Shown here piece by piece: positions 25,714 to 34,781 of a DNA stretch of 64,000 nt. Both the position numbers and the translations under genes were made by a program. The notes under the pieces were generated by a model, which did no database searches, had not been told where the DNA came from, and saw only the letters and a list, made by a program, of their open reading frames with translations. Source of the DNA: Leisingera methylohalidivorans DSM 14336 (GTDB lineage: Bacteria > Pseudomonadota > Alphaproteobacteria > Rhodobacterales > Rhodobacteraceae); contig NC_023135.1 of assembly GCF_000511355.1 (NCBI RefSeq), positions 2,258,371-2,322,370 on the forward strand, read 5' to 3'. Position 1 is the stretch's first letter; each line of letters opens with the position of its first letter.

Positions 25714-26355
25714 TCAATCCGCAGCGAAGCAGTAGAAATAGCCGTTGCCGCCGGTGGCGCGCAGGTTGTCCGCGCTGCAGCCGCGGGAATTATGCGCCGC
25801 ATTCCAGGAGGTGTTGCCGCCGCCGTGGCGGTCGTGGTGGCCGACCGTGGCCGCGCCCTCGCCGCTGGAGGTCCAGTTCGAACAGGTCTTGTCGCCCTCC
25901 TGCCAGGGGAAATAGGCGGTGCCGTCGGCCTGGGTGCCGGTCAGGATGTCATGCTCGTTCGGGCTGTCGCCGCGGCCCTTGATCCGGTTGCCGTTCTCAT
26001 CAACCGCGGTGCGGGCATAGAGGTTGGGCATGATGTGCAGCTGGTCCAGATCCACCGCGATCAGCTCGCCATTGGCATTGTACCAGGGACCGGTGCCGAT
26101 GCGCGCGCGGGCCGAGATGCCGCGCTTGCCCTCTTCCTGGGTGCTGAGATAGGCGCGCCAGGTCCGCCCGGTGGAGCCCGCCGCCTCTGCCAGGCTGGCG
26201 CAATGGGCATCGGCCCCTTCGAGACCGCCGAGGTTGCCGCCGTCGCCAAGCCCGGCGGAGGTGACAAAGAACCCCATCGGCGGGTCTTCGGCGGAAGATG
26301 CGGATGCAAGCGCGCAAACCGCCGCGCAGGACAATGCAGTCAGAACCTTTTTCAT
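25714..26355 (-). CDS. Secreted lectin/endostatin-like domain protein
   Basis: A 213-residue exported protein. Residues 1-24 form a Sec signal peptide ([22 protein letters not shown]). The mature part opens FFVTSAGLGDGGNLGGLEGADAHCASLAEAAG and ends GHHDRHGGG, SWNAAHNSRGCSADNL, GGNGYFYCFAAD, with paired cysteines consistent with a disulfide-bonded C-type-lectin or endostatin-like fold; relatives are often labelled lectin. The ligand is unknown. The start at 26355 has GGGAGG before it. It lies downstream of tatC, between that gene's terminator and the tatC-tail remnant, so it is probably an insertion relative to the ancestral order. Confidence 0.75.
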   Translation of the reverse strand: MKKVLTALSCAAVCALASASSAEDPPMGFFVTSAGLGDGGNLGGLEGADAHCASLAEAAGSTGRTWRAYLSTQEEGKRGISARARIGTGPWYNANGELIAVDLDQLHIMPNLYARTAVDENGNRIKGRGDSPNEHDILTGTQADGTAYFPWQEGDKTCSNWTSSGEGAATVGHHDRHGGGNTSWNAAHNSRGCSADNLRATGGNGYFYCFAAD

Positions 26356-26472
26356 GGAAACCTCCCAACACTTAAATACTGGCGACAGCATGCTGCACGG
26401 CCTGGGACAAAGATACTTGGATGCCGGGATCTTCACGGAAGCGTGTTCGCTGGCCGGGGCGGGATCAGAAAA

Positions 26473-26501
26473 CGAAAAAGGCGCGCCGTTGCCGGCGCGC
26501 C
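26473..26501 (-). terminator. Rho-independent terminator of the tat operon
   Basis: On the - strand, a GGCGCGCC stem (26494-26501 with 26480-26487, 6-base loop) runs into TTTTTCG. It lies 25 bases after the tatC stop. Confidence 0.85.
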
Positions 26502-26525
26502 CCTCTGTTTCATGCCATCACCGGC

Positions 26526-27428
26526 CTACTTGTCCTTGCGGTCTTCAGCTTCGAATTCAGCCATCACCGGATCGTCGGGATGGGCATCCATCTCATCCTC
26601 ATCATCATAGTAGCCATCGGCGCGCAGCTGCGCTTCGCGCTTTTTCTCGACGCGGCCGACCAGGAAAATCGAGATCTCGTAAAGGCCGTAAACCACCACA
26701 AACAGGATCACTTGCGTGATCACATCCGGCGGTGTCACCAGCGCTGCCAGCACCAGGATCGCCACCACCGCGTATTTGCGGACGGCACCCAGGCCCTCGG
26801 CGCTGACCAGCCCGGCCTTGCCCATCAGCGTCAGCAGCACCGGCAGCTGAAAGCACAGGCCGAAGGCGACAATGAACTTGATGGTCAGGTTGAGATATTC
26901 CTGCGCCGAACCCTGAAACACCACGCTGAGCCCCTGGTTCACTTCCTCGCCGGTGACAGCCTCGCCGCCGGCCCCGAACTGCTGGAAGCCCAGGAAAAAG
27001 TCATAGGCCAGCGGTGTCACCACATAAAAGGCAAAGCTGGCGCCCAGGATGAACATGAAAGGCGAGGCGACCATGAAGGGCAGAAATGCGCCCTTTTCAT
27101 TCTTGTACAGCCCCGGCGCCACGAAGCGCCACATCTGGAACCCGATATAGGGGAACGCCAGCATAAAGCCGCCCAGGAAGGAGATCTTGATCGCGACAAA
27201 GAAGCCCTCCTGCGGGCTGATGAAGATCAGCGCGCAGTCCTGGCCGCTCTCGGCCAGGACCTGGCACAAAGGCGCGGTGAGGAAGTTGAACACCGGCGTC
27301 GCCACGGTGAAACAGATCACCATGCCGACGATAAAGGCCACGACCGAATGGATCAGCCGGCTGCGCAGCTCGGCCAGATGCTCGATCAGCGGCGCCGCCG
27401 AGTCGTCGATCTCATCCGGGTTGCTCAT
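26526..27428 (-). CDS. tatC: Sec-independent protein translocase TatC
   Basis: Multi-spanning receptor of the twin-arginine translocase, which binds signal peptides of folded substrates. The 300-residue protein has six membrane segments, the conserved N-terminal [12 protein letters not shown] (about residues 18-29) and the [15 protein letters not shown] loop (near 95). Its acidic C-terminal tail (about 270-300) is cytoplasmic and species-specific, and a diverged copy of that tail recurs at 25522-25656. The start overlaps the tatB stop by four bases. Confidence 0.95.
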   Translation of the reverse strand: MSNPDEIDDSAAPLIEHLAELRSRLIHSVVAFIVGMVICFTVATPVFNFLTAPLCQVLAESGQDCALIFISPQEGFFVAIKISFLGGFMLAFPYIGFQMWRFVAPGLYKNEKGAFLPFMVASPFMFILGASFAFYVVTPLAYDFFLGFQQFGAGGEAVTGEEVNQGLSVVFQGSAQEYLNLTIKFIVAFGLCFQLPVLLTLMGKAGLVSAEGLGAVRKYAVVAILVLAALVTPPDVITQVILFVVVYGLYEISIFLVGRVEKKREAQLRADGYYDDEDEMDAHPDDPVMAEFEAEDRKDK

Positions 27429-27904
27429 GATTTGGCCTCTTCTTCCGGTTTCGGCGCAGCAGGCTTCAGCGCCGCTTCGGCTTCTTCGGCCTTGGCCAGC
27501 GCCTCCTCGGCCTCGCGGGCCTTGCGCTCGGCGGCGGCACGGGCGGTGGAGGCCTGGATTTTCTTGGCATCCTCGGCCCGCTCCGCGGCCAGCTTGCCGG
27601 TCTCGCTGCTGGGGTCGAATTTGGCCGGGTCGATCGACTTGGCCATATCCTGCGCGGCCTGTTTCACCCCGTCCATGGCAGTGCCCATCGGGTTGCTGGC
27701 AGCCTTCAGGCCCTTGGCCATATCATTGACCCCGGCCTCATCCGCCGCATCATGCATTGCCCGGCTGAATTCGCGCGCCATCCCCCTGGCCTTGCCCACG
27801 AACCGTCCCACATTGCGGAACAGCACCGGCAGGTCCTTGGGGCCGACGACGATCAGCGCGACCACGCCGATGACCAGCAGTTCGGTCCACCCAAGATCGA
27901 ACAT
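27425..27904 (-). CDS. tatB: Sec-independent protein translocase TatB
   Basis: Single-spanning partner of TatC in the Tat translocase. The 159-residue protein starts [26 protein letters not shown], the membrane helix and hinge typical of TatB (Glu at position 8). An amphipathic helix follows, then a long Ala/Glu/Lys-rich tail likely to be helical. It lies 6 bases after tatA and overlaps tatC. Confidence 0.93.
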   Translation of the reverse strand: MFDLGWTELLVIGVVALIVVGPKDLPVLFRNVGRFVGKARGMAREFSRAMHDAADEAGVNDMAKGLKAASNPMGTAMDGVKQAAQDMAKSIDPAKFDPSSETGKLAAERAEDAKKIQASTARAAAERKAREAEEALAKAEEAEAALKPAAPKPEEEAKS

Positions 27905-27910
27905 CCGCGC

Positions 27911-28138
27911 TTAGACCTTGTCTTTTTCAGCCGCGGCTTCGGCTTCGGGCGTGACGTCCTTGGCGTCGGCCGCCGCGTCGTCTTCCAGCTCCTTGGTGCC
28001 TTCGCTGATGCCCTTCTTGAACGAGGTGATGCCTTTGCCGACTTCGCCCATCAGCGAGGAAATCTTGCCGCGGCCAAACAGGACCAGGACCACAACAGCA
28101 ATAAGCAGAATGCCGGGAAGGCCGATATTGTTGAGCAT
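27911..28138 (-). CDS. tatA: Sec-independent protein translocase TatA
   Basis: Pore-forming subunit of the Tat translocase. The 75-residue protein has one N-terminal membrane helix ([22 protein letters not shown]), the FGRGK hinge, an amphipathic helix ([16 protein letters not shown]) and an acidic tail. The start at 28138 is chosen because GAAGGAGA lies 8 bases before it; an upstream in-frame ATG at 28165 adds nine residues before the helix and lacks a site. First gene of tatABC. Confidence 0.93.
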   Translation of the reverse strand: MLNNIGLPGILLIAVVVLVLFGRGKISSLMGEVGKGITSFKKGISEGTKELEDDAAADAKDVTPEAEAAAEKDKV

Positions 28139-28293
28139 GAGAATGTCTCCTTCTGGTTCCGGCACGGATCAGCGCTGCCGGTGGAATGGTTCGCTACGGG
28201 TTTAGCGCGGGCAGCGCTTTGAGCGAAAGCAGCACCCGCAGCACAAATGCCCGTGAAGCGCAGATTTTGCAGTTTTTGCAGCTGCCGCACATT

Positions 28294-28317
28294 CAACTGA
28301 CAGGTTTATGTCAGTTG
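28294..28317. promoter_or_regulatory. Inverted-repeat operator upstream of the ABM/WYL genes
   Basis: CAACTGACA (28294-28302) and TGTCAGTTG (28309-28317) are perfect 9-bp arms with a 6-bp spacer. The site lies 44 bases before the ABM gene start, where a repressor or activator would act. The WYL regulator two genes along is the likely binder; this is inference. Confidence 0.55.
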
Positions 28318-28361
28318 TGAGGCGGTAAATCCAGCCCATCACAGCACAAAGGAGAAACGTG

Positions 28362-28670
28362 ATGCGCAGACATGCGGCCGAAATTGTGACCTTCAAACTT
28401 GAAAAAGAGGTGAGTCCCGCGGATTTTGTCACTCTGATGCAACGCACCGAAGGCTTTGTGCGCGCCCAGGCGGGCTTTGTGCACCGGCAGCTGAGCCAGG
28501 GGGAGGATGGCAGCTGGACCGACTATGTGGTGTGGCAGGACATGGCCACGGCACAGAAGGCTGCCCAGGCATTCATGCAGCAGGATTACGCACCTGAAGT
28601 GATTGCGGCAATTGCCCCTGGCACAGCCCATATGCGGCATGAAGAGGTGCTCTGGGACATGACGCCCTGA
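28362..28670 (+). CDS. ABM-like (antibiotic biosynthesis monooxygenase fold) protein
   Basis: A 102-residue protein with the ferredoxin-like dimeric barrel pattern of the ABM superfamily: an opening strand AAEIVTFKLEK, a helix SPADFVTLMQRTEGFVRAQAGF, the strand VHRQLSQGEDGSWTDYVVWQDMATA and a second helix. Members range from heme- or quinone-handling monooxygenases to proteins of unknown function; no catalytic residue can be assigned. AAAGGAGAAACG precedes the start, and a GTG just upstream is in frame. It is followed by a WYL regulator gene on the same strand. Confidence 0.7.
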   Translation: MRRHAAEIVTFKLEKEVSPADFVTLMQRTEGFVRAQAGFVHRQLSQGEDGSWTDYVVWQDMATAQKAAQAFMQQDYAPEVIAAIAPGTAHMRHEEVLWDMTP

Positions 28671-28750
28671 ACTGAACCCGGCCGCGCCCGGCACCTGTGC
28701 CGGGCGCGGCCCTTGACCTCGGACCCTGTCCCGCGCCAAGGGTTGGTCCC

Positions 28751-29431
28751 ATGCGCCGCACCGACCGTCTTTTCGAAATCATCCAGATCCTGCGCGACGG
28801 GAAGCTGCACCGTGCCCGGGACATTGCCGAACGGCTGGAGGTCTCGACCCGCACCATCTACCGCGATATGGACACGCTTGCGGCCTCCGGCGTGCCGGTC
28901 GAGGGCGAACGCGGCGTCGGCTACATGGTGCGCGAGCAGATCAGCCTGCCGCCGCTCACCCTGACGCCGGAGGAACTGGAGGCGCTGAACCTTGGCATGG
29001 CCATCGTCGCCGAAGCCGCCGACCCGGATCTGAAATCCGCCGCGCAATCCCTGGCGGCCAAGATTGACGCGGTGCTGCCGGAACAGACCATAGCCGAAGC
29101 CGACGCCTGGAAATTCGCGGTCTACCCGTTTTCGGACGCTGCACGCGCCCTGGCCCATATGCCAACCTTGCGCGCAGCGATCAAAGCGCGGCAGAAACTG
29201 CAGCTGGCCTACCGCCGCATCGACGGCACCCTGACGCAGCGCCGGATCCGCCCCCTGCACATGGAATACTGGGGCCGGGTCTGGACGCTGACCGCCTGGT
29301 GCGAAACCCGCGAAGCCTTTCGCGTGTTCCGCGCCGATCTGATCGAAGAGGCCGCCGCCCTGCCCGAACTGTTCGTCGACGAGCCCGGCAAGCGCTTGCA
29401 GGACTATCAGCCCGGCAAGGACCAGGCCTGA
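28751..29431 (+). CDS. YafY-type HTH_11/WYL transcriptional regulator
   Basis: A 226-residue DeoR-like regulator. The N-terminal HTH_11 winged helix is clear (HRARDIAERLEVSTRTIYRDMDTL, about residues 20-43, then GVPVEGERGVGYMV). The C-terminal WYL domain begins near residue 140 (LQLAYRRIDGTLTQRRIRPL, then YWGRVWTLTAWCETREAFRVFRADLI). WYL domains sense small molecules or nucleic acid. The ATG at 28751 fits the domain start; an upstream in-frame TTG/GTG is unnecessary. It probably regulates the preceding ABM gene through the inverted repeat at 28294-28317. Confidence 0.88.
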   Translation: MRRTDRLFEIIQILRDGKLHRARDIAERLEVSTRTIYRDMDTLAASGVPVEGERGVGYMVREQISLPPLTLTPEELEALNLGMAIVAEAADPDLKSAAQSLAAKIDAVLPEQTIAEADAWKFAVYPFSDAARALAHMPTLRAAIKARQKLQLAYRRIDGTLTQRRIRPLHMEYWGRVWTLTAWCETREAFRVFRADLIEEAAALPELFVDEPGKRLQDYQPGKDQA

Positions 29432-29521
29432 CTGCCAGCCTCTTGTCCGGCGGCGCAGGTTTGCGGAACGCGATGCCCCTGCCCGGCGTTGGTTGTCTGA
29501 CCATCCAAGGAGACCGCCCCC

Positions 29522-30157
29522 ATGTCAGACCTCCCCCTGCCGCCCGCCCTGCACAGCGCGCCGACACTGGTGCGCCTGCTGGCCGCCTGTGCCATACTCG
29601 GCTGCCTGCTGGCGGCCGGCTCCGTGGTGATTGCCGACATCGTGGTGCCGGATCATGACTGGGTGTCGGACACGATCAGCGACCTCGGCGCGGGGCGGTA
29701 TGAATTCATCGTCGATTCCGGGCTTTACGCCTTTTCGGCCGCGCTGGTCTGTATCGCCATCCTGGCCGCCCATATTCATCTCGGCGGGCGCGGCTGGAGC
29801 TTTGGCATCGTGGCCTTCGCCCTGATGGGGCTGATCGTGTTTCTGGTGGGGGCCCGCAACGAGTATGGCGACAGCGACAGTGAGGGCGTGGTGATCCACG
29901 TCTATCTTGTCTACGCGCTGGGAGTCCTGATGGCGGCTGCTCCCTTTGCCATGGCGGGGGCTGCGGGGCAGATGGGCCGGAGGTACGCCTGGGCGCTGCG
30001 GGGCATCGCGGTGCTGTGGACCCTGACGGCACCGGTGTTCTTTTTCCTGCCTACGGGGATCGACGGTGTTTATGAGCGCGGGCTCGGGCTGCTCGCCATC
30101 GCTTGCGTCTGTGTCCTGGCGCATCTCTTCCGGCGCTATGGCCGCGCACTGAGCTAG
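29522..30157 (+). CDS. DUF998 family membrane protein
   Basis: A 211-residue integral membrane protein with six hydrophobic segments. The PDHDWVSDTISDLGAGRYEFIVDSGLY stretch after the first segment and the glycine/arginine loop GARNEYG are typical of DUF998, whose function is unknown. CCAAGGAGA precedes the start. It is separated from the WYL gene by 90 bases and could share its transcript. A gene on the opposite strand converges from the right. Confidence 0.8.
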   Translation: MSDLPLPPALHSAPTLVRLLAACAILGCLLAAGSVVIADIVVPDHDWVSDTISDLGAGRYEFIVDSGLYAFSAALVCIAILAAHIHLGGRGWSFGIVAFALMGLIVFLVGARNEYGDSDSEGVVIHVYLVYALGVLMAAAPFAMAGAAGQMGRRYAWALRGIAVLWTLTAPVFFFLPTGIDGVYERGLGLLAIACVCVLAHLFRRYGRALS

Positions 30158-30208
30158 CCACTGCCCCGCCCGGGAGGACCGGTCTTCGCAAGACCCGCAG
30201 GCGCGGCG

Positions 30209-31333
30209 TCAGCCCGGCTGCTGGCCCGCCGCAGCGGCGGCTCCGGCCGGGAACACAAAGCAGCGGTTGCGGCGCACTGTCAGCCACATCACCCGGCCCT
30301 TTTCCGGCAAAAACACATTGGGCACCGTGGCTTTCAGGATCGAGCCATCAAACTCCATCCGGAACTCGATCAGGCTCTCGCTGCCGAGGAACCGCGCGCG
30401 TTCGACCACCGCGCGGGCCGGCACGCCGTCGCTGGGGGTCGGCAGCGGCCCCTTGCCCGCCCGGTCGAAATCAATACGCAGATGCTGCGGGCGGAAGACG
30501 ATCTCGACCTCGGTTCCATCCGGCACGCCGGGGGCCAGAAACTGTCCGAATGCGGTTTCGGCCAGGGCTCCGCGCACCTCGGCGCCCAGCACGTTCACAT
30601 CGCTGAAGAACGCCACGGCTGCCTTGTCCACCGGGTGGGTATAGACGTTGTAGGGCGCACCCTGCTGCACGATCCGGCCGCCGCGCATCAGGGCGATCTC
30701 GTCGGCCATGCGCATCGCCTCTTCCGGCTCATGGGTGACCAGCAGAACGGCGGTGTCCTCTTCTTTCAGCAGGCTCAGCGTTTCGTCCCGGATGCCGTCG
30801 CGCAGACGGTTGTCCAGCCCCGAGAACGGTTCATCCATCAGCATGATCCGCGGCCTGGGCGCAATCGCGCGGGCCAGCGCCACCCGCTGCTGTTCGCCGC
30901 CCGACAGCTGGTGCGGGTAGCCGTCAATGAACCGCTTCAGCGAAACCCGGTTCAGCAGTTCCTCGACCCGGGCGCGTTTCTCGTCCTTGCCGCCCTTCAG
31001 GCCGAACCCGACGTTATCGGCGACGCTCAGGTGCGGAAACAGGGCGAAATCCTGGAACATCAGCCCGATTTCGCGGCGCTCCGGCGGCACCCGGAACACG
31101 GTGTCGCAGATCAGCTTGCCGTCGACATAGATCTCGCCGCTGTCCTGCATCTCCACCCCGGCGATCATCCGCAGCGTGGTGGATTTACCGCAGCCTGACG
31201 GCCCCAGCAGGCAGGTCACCTGCCCCGCCTGGATCTGCAGCGAGACGTCATCCACCACCGCGCGGCCTTCGATGCGACGCATGATATTGCGGATATCAAG
31301 ACGGGGGACTGGAGTTTGGATCTGCAATTGCAC
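30209..31333 (-). CDS. ABC transporter ATP-binding protein, FbpC/PotA-like, orphan
   Basis: A 374-residue importer ATPase. Walker A GPSGCGKST is at residues 44-52, Q-loop FQDFALFPHLSVADNV, signature LSGGEQQRVALARA, Walker B IMLMDEPFSGLD, and a C-terminal TOBE domain (about 270-350). The FxxFALFPH and GYPHQLSGGEQQR pattern resembles ferric-iron and polyamine/putrescine importers. No permease or binding protein lies beside it; the neighbours are a DUF998 gene and an SSS symporter. It must serve permeases encoded elsewhere, or is a leftover of a larger cluster. Confidence 0.85.
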   Translation of the reverse strand: MQLQIQTPVPRLDIRNIMRRIEGRAVVDDVSLQIQAGQVTCLLGPSGCGKSTTLRMIAGVEMQDSGEIYVDGKLICDTVFRVPPERREIGLMFQDFALFPHLSVADNVGFGLKGGKDEKRARVEELLNRVSLKRFIDGYPHQLSGGEQQRVALARAIAPRPRIMLMDEPFSGLDNRLRDGIRDETLSLLKEEDTAVLLVTHEPEEAMRMADEIALMRGGRIVQQGAPYNVYTHPVDKAAVAFFSDVNVLGAEVRGALAETAFGQFLAPGVPDGTEVEIVFRPQHLRIDFDRAGKGPLPTPSDGVPARAVVERARFLGSESLIEFRMEFDGSILKATVPNVFLPEKGRVMWLTVRRNRCFVFPAGAAAAAGQQPG

Positions 31334-31386
31334 CTGTCGCCTCTTGCGGTCCCCGACGCTTTTCGTCGGATTTTGCCGCAGCTGTA

Positions 31387-32769
31387 TCAGCCCGCCTGCC
31401 CTGCTTCAACCCTGCGGCTGCCGCAGGCCACGGCGGCAAAGCCCGCCAGCAGCACCACGAGACAGATTTGCAGCAGCTGTTCGTATTTGTGCCCGTCATA
31501 AAGCAACGCCGCCACCGCAGGCAGGTCGCGCAGCATGTAGGCCGCCGCCCCCGCCATCGCCGTCACAAAGCTGGCCAGATAGGCCCAGACTGCCACCCGG
31601 CGGCCCGTCAGCGCCGCCGCCAGCACCGGGGTCAGGAACATCGATGCAGTGCCAGAGACCGCAACCGCATCGAACAGCGCCTGATTGCCCCAGAGGGTCA
31701 GTGCCCCGCCCGCCACCGCAAAGCCCAGCATCGCTAGCCGCCCGCCCCATAGCGTGCGCGGCGCCAGCCGCAGCTCTTCGACCACCAGCCGCGCGGCGCT
31801 GCTCAGCGCCGAATCCAGCGTCGACAGGGCTGACACCAGCAGCGACAGGATCAACAGCACAAACACCCAGCCCGGCAGCATCACGGCCCAGGTGCCCAGA
31901 AGCTGGCCTTCGTAGGCGGCGCCTTCCAAAGACGCCTGGATGCCGAAGAAGCCAAAGCCCAGTATGCACAACGCCGAAATCCAGAAGGCATGCAGGAAGC
32001 TTTTGCGGGTGGTGGCCGGATCGGCAAGAAAGCCTCGGTCCATCATCACCGGATCATGCACCGGATAGGAAAACACCTGCAGCGCGGCGACCGCCAGCAA
32101 CACCCAGCCATTGTGCGCCCCCGAAGCCCCAGGCGCGGTCAGCACCGCGGCGATGTCAAAGCCCGGCCGCAGCAGCAACGCCACCAGCGCTGCGCCGAAC
32201 ACCAGCAGAAAGAACAGCATCTGGATCACATCGGTGCGCAATGCCGCCGACAGCCCGCCCCAGGCGGAATAGGCCAGCGCCAGCAGCCCCACCGCGACGA
32301 TGGCCAGCGTTTCGATCCCCGCCACTCCTGGAAACGCGGCGCCAAAGATCAGCCCGACCACCAGCAGATTGGCAAAGACCTCGGACAAAAGCCGCAGCGC
32401 GATCACCAGGTTATAGGCCATGGTCCCTGCGGCGCCGAACCGCTGCAACAGCCAGTCCTGCACCGAGCCGGCGCCCTGTGCGCGCATCCGTCCGACGATA
32501 TAGCCGCCGGTCAGAAAGGAGCCGTAATAGGCCGCATAGGCCAGCGTTCCCGCGATGCCGTAATAGAAACCGAGAATCGCGGCATTCATCAAAGAGCGTG
32601 CGAAGATCCATGTGGTCACCTGCGACAGCACCAGCGTCCAAAGCCCCGGCGCCTGCCCGCTGGCGGCCCGACCGCCAAAGAAACCGCCCACCGTCACCTT
32701 GCGCGGCGCGTAAAAGAGGCTGAGGGCAATGACGGCGGAAAACAGGGCGGTGATGGCGATGGCTTGCAT
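31387..32769 (-). CDS. Sodium:solute symporter family protein
   Basis: A 460-residue inner-membrane transporter of the SSS family with about thirteen hydrophobic segments. Seen: the early unwound-helix region LWTLVLSQVTTWIFARSLM, AYSAWGGLSAALRTDVIQMLFF, and the later VSALSTLDSALSSAARLVVEE that in SSS proteins contributes the sodium site. The subgroup and substrate are not clear, though the arrangement is closest to proline/pantothenate-type carriers. It lies 53 bases upstream of the ABC ATPase gene on the same strand. Confidence 0.8.
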   Translation of the reverse strand: MQAIAITALFSAVIALSLFYAPRKVTVGGFFGGRAASGQAPGLWTLVLSQVTTWIFARSLMNAAILGFYYGIAGTLAYAAYYGSFLTGGYIVGRMRAQGAGSVQDWLLQRFGAAGTMAYNLVIALRLLSEVFANLLVVGLIFGAAFPGVAGIETLAIVAVGLLALAYSAWGGLSAALRTDVIQMLFFLLVFGAALVALLLRPGFDIAAVLTAPGASGAHNGWVLLAVAALQVFSYPVHDPVMMDRGFLADPATTRKSFLHAFWISALCILGFGFFGIQASLEGAAYEGQLLGTWAVMLPGWVFVLLILSLLVSALSTLDSALSSAARLVVEELRLAPRTLWGGRLAMLGFAVAGGALTLWGNQALFDAVAVSGTASMFLTPVLAAALTGRRVAVWAYLASFVTAMAGAAAYMLRDLPAVAALLYDGHKYEQLLQICLVVLLAGFAAVACGSRRVEAGQAG

Positions 32770-32869
32770 GGCAGGTTCCCGTGATGTGACCGGCCCGGAC
32801 TAGCAGCGGCGCCGGGGCGCTGCCAGATCGCCCACAGGAACGTGAAGCCGCGTCAGCAGCCGCGTTGCG

Positions 32870-33991
32870 CTATGCCGGCGGCAGCAGCTCAAACGCCGCC
32901 CCGGCCCGCACCTTGCCATTCACCATCAGCTCGATCCGGTGCGGCCCGGGCACCAGCTTGAAGGTGGTGGCGTCGCCTTTCAGCCTGTGCCTCTTGCCCA
33001 GCTCCAGCATGCCGCCGGTGATCCTGGCCTGCTTCAGCTTGAACACCTTGGCCGAGGTCTTGCCGCCCGGGCGCTGGAAATGCAGGATATAATCCACCAG
33101 AACCGGCGCGCCAGCCGCCCCTTCCAGCCGGCAGGAAAAGTCCAAGACCTCGCCGATGCGCACCGTATCCGGGGCAGCAATTAGCGCCTTCAATGTCAGC
33201 TCCGGATCGTATCCCAGCATCGCCACCGCCCGCGGATGCCCCGCCTTCACCAGCCCGCGCAGGGCATGGGCGGTCATCCAGTCCAGCTCCTTGCGGTGCT
33301 GCACCGCAGCTTCGCGCCAACTCTGCAACCGGTCCATCGCCAGTTCCGGGTCCTTTTTGGCGATATCGTTCAGATGGTTGGCAACCGAGCGGGTGACATA
33401 GCGGGCGGGATCGCTGTGCAAACGGTCCAACAGAGGCAGCGGATCCGCCAGCGGCAGGCCGACCGCGGCGCCCCAAGGCAGCCGCGGCCGCGTGCCCTCG
33501 CTCACCAGCCGCCGCACGTGATAGCTGGAGTGCCCGGCCCAGCCCTGCATCCGCAACAATACCTCAGCAGGCCAGCGGTTCAGAAAGGGGCGGATCGCCC
33601 ATTCCATGGAAAACCGCTGTGTCAGCTCCTCGAGCAGGTCAAGCGACAGATCCGGGTGCGCCTCCACCCCCTGTGCGGCAACATATTCCCCCAGAGGGGC
33701 AAAGATGAAATCGCCAAAATCATCATCCGTTTTGCGCGGATCCAGCGGCGGCGGCAGCGCCCTCAGCAGTACCGGCGCGGCCTCCGGCAGCGCCTTGGGC
33801 AGATGGCCTGCCAGCACCTGCGCAATCAGCGTCATCCGCTGCTTCAGCTCCAGCGCCGGCAGTTCCGCCATCACTTGGCTTTCGAAAGCACTGGCATCAA
33901 ACCCAGGCTCAGCCGCGGAAAAAAGGCCCGCCAGATAGCGGACCTTATCGCGGTTGAACAGCTGGTCCTTCAGGGAATACCCGCTGGCCAT
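32870..33991 (-). CDS. DNA alkylation repair-like HEAT-repeat protein
   Basis: A 373-residue helical protein resembling the AlkC/AlkD-like family of DNA alkylation repair glycosylases. Helical repeats carry the family run RRLVSEGTRPRLPW, RYVTRSVANHLNDIAKKDPELAMDRLQSW near residues 170-230. The C-terminal part (about 265-370) is beta-rich (LDFSCRLEG, VLVDYILHFQRPGGKTSAKVFKLK) and resembles an immunoglobulin-like extension found in AlkC-type proteins, which use it to grip damaged DNA. The start at 33991 is where coding character begins; the frame continues far upstream antisense to the SDR gene. It lies 10 bases after that gene and probably shares its transcript. Confidence 0.82.
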   Translation of the reverse strand: MASGYSLKDQLFNRDKVRYLAGLFSAAEPGFDASAFESQVMAELPALELKQRMTLIAQVLAGHLPKALPEAAPVLLRALPPPLDPRKTDDDFGDFIFAPLGEYVAAQGVEAHPDLSLDLLEELTQRFSMEWAIRPFLNRWPAEVLLRMQGWAGHSSYHVRRLVSEGTRPRLPWGAAVGLPLADPLPLLDRLHSDPARYVTRSVANHLNDIAKKDPELAMDRLQSWREAAVQHRKELDWMTAHALRGLVKAGHPRAVAMLGYDPELTLKALIAAPDTVRIGEVLDFSCRLEGAAGAPVLVDYILHFQRPGGKTSAKVFKLKQARITGGMLELGKRHRLKGDATTFKLVPGPHRIELMVNGKVRAGAAFELLPPA

Positions 33992-34001
33992 GCGGTGCGC
34001 C

Positions 34002-34781
34002 TCACATCGTGGTGTTGGTGGCACCGCCGTCCAGCAGGATGTTCTGCCCGACCATGAAGCCTGCGTGCTGCGAGCACATGAAGGCGCAGGTGGCGCCGAA
34101 CTCAGCCCGGGTGCCGTAGCGGCCCGCCGGGATGGTTGCACAGCGCTGCGCCTTGGCTTCATCGGGCGTGATCCCCTGCGCCTTGGCGGCGCCATCGTCC
34201 AGCGATACGGCCCGGTCGGTGGCATGGATGCCGGGCTGCAGGTTGTTGATGATGACGCCCTTGCCTGCCACCTGCCGCGCGGTGCCCGCGACATAGCCTG
34301 TGAGGCCCGCCCGCGCCGCATTCGACAGGCCCAGCACCGGGATCGGCGACTTGACCGACACAGAGGTGATATTGACCACCCGGCCCCAGCCGCGGTCCAT
34401 CATGCCGGGCACCAGTGCCTTGATCAGCGCAATCGGCGACAGCATGTTGGCATCCAGCGCCTTGATAAAGTCCTCGCGATCCCAGTCGGTCCACATGCCC
34501 GGCGGCGGACCGCCCGCATTGGTGACCAGGATATCGACGCCTTCGGCAGCCTCCAGCACCTTCTGCTGGCCATCTTCGGTGGTCACATCGGCCGCGACAG
34601 TCACCACATCCACGCCGTACTGGTCGCGGATCGCCTGCGCCGAGGCCTCCAGCGCATCGGCGCCGCGGGCGTTCATCACCAGGTTCACACCGGCCTCCGC
34701 CAGCGCCTCGGCGCAGCCCAGTCCCAGCCCCTTGCTGCTGGCGCAAACCAGCGCGCGCTTGCCCGAAATACCCAGATCCAT
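34002..34781 (-). CDS. SDR family oxidoreductase, BKR-like atypical
   Basis: A 259-residue short-chain dehydrogenase/reductase resembling 3-ketoacyl-ACP reductase. The nucleotide motif ASSKGLGLG is at residues 14-22, with NARG and NAGGPPPG later. The active-site Ser is in NITSVSV, but the position of the catalytic YxxxK reads SNAAR (in LGLSNAARAGLTGY), so the Tyr-Lys pair is absent. Such atypical members exist and their activity is unsettled. GAGGGAGAA precedes the ATG at 34781. The DNA alkylation repair-like gene follows within 10 bases. Confidence 0.85.
   Translation of the reverse strand: MDLGISGKRALVCASSKGLGLGCAEALAEAGVNLVMNARGADALEASAQAIRDQYGVDVVTVAADVTTEDGQQKVLEAAEGVDILVTNAGGPPPGMWTDWDREDFIKALDANMLSPIALIKALVPGMMDRGWGRVVNITSVSVKSPIPVLGLSNAARAGLTGYVAGTARQVAGKGVIINNLQPGIHATDRAVSLDDGAAKAQGITPDEAKAQRCATIPAGRYGTRAEFGATCAFMCSQHAGFMVGQNILLDGGATNTTM

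Noticed and set aside
25423..26610. 395-codon open frame on the + strand
   Set aside because: Antisense to the lectin-like gene and part of tatC; Ala/Gly-rich translation without structure.
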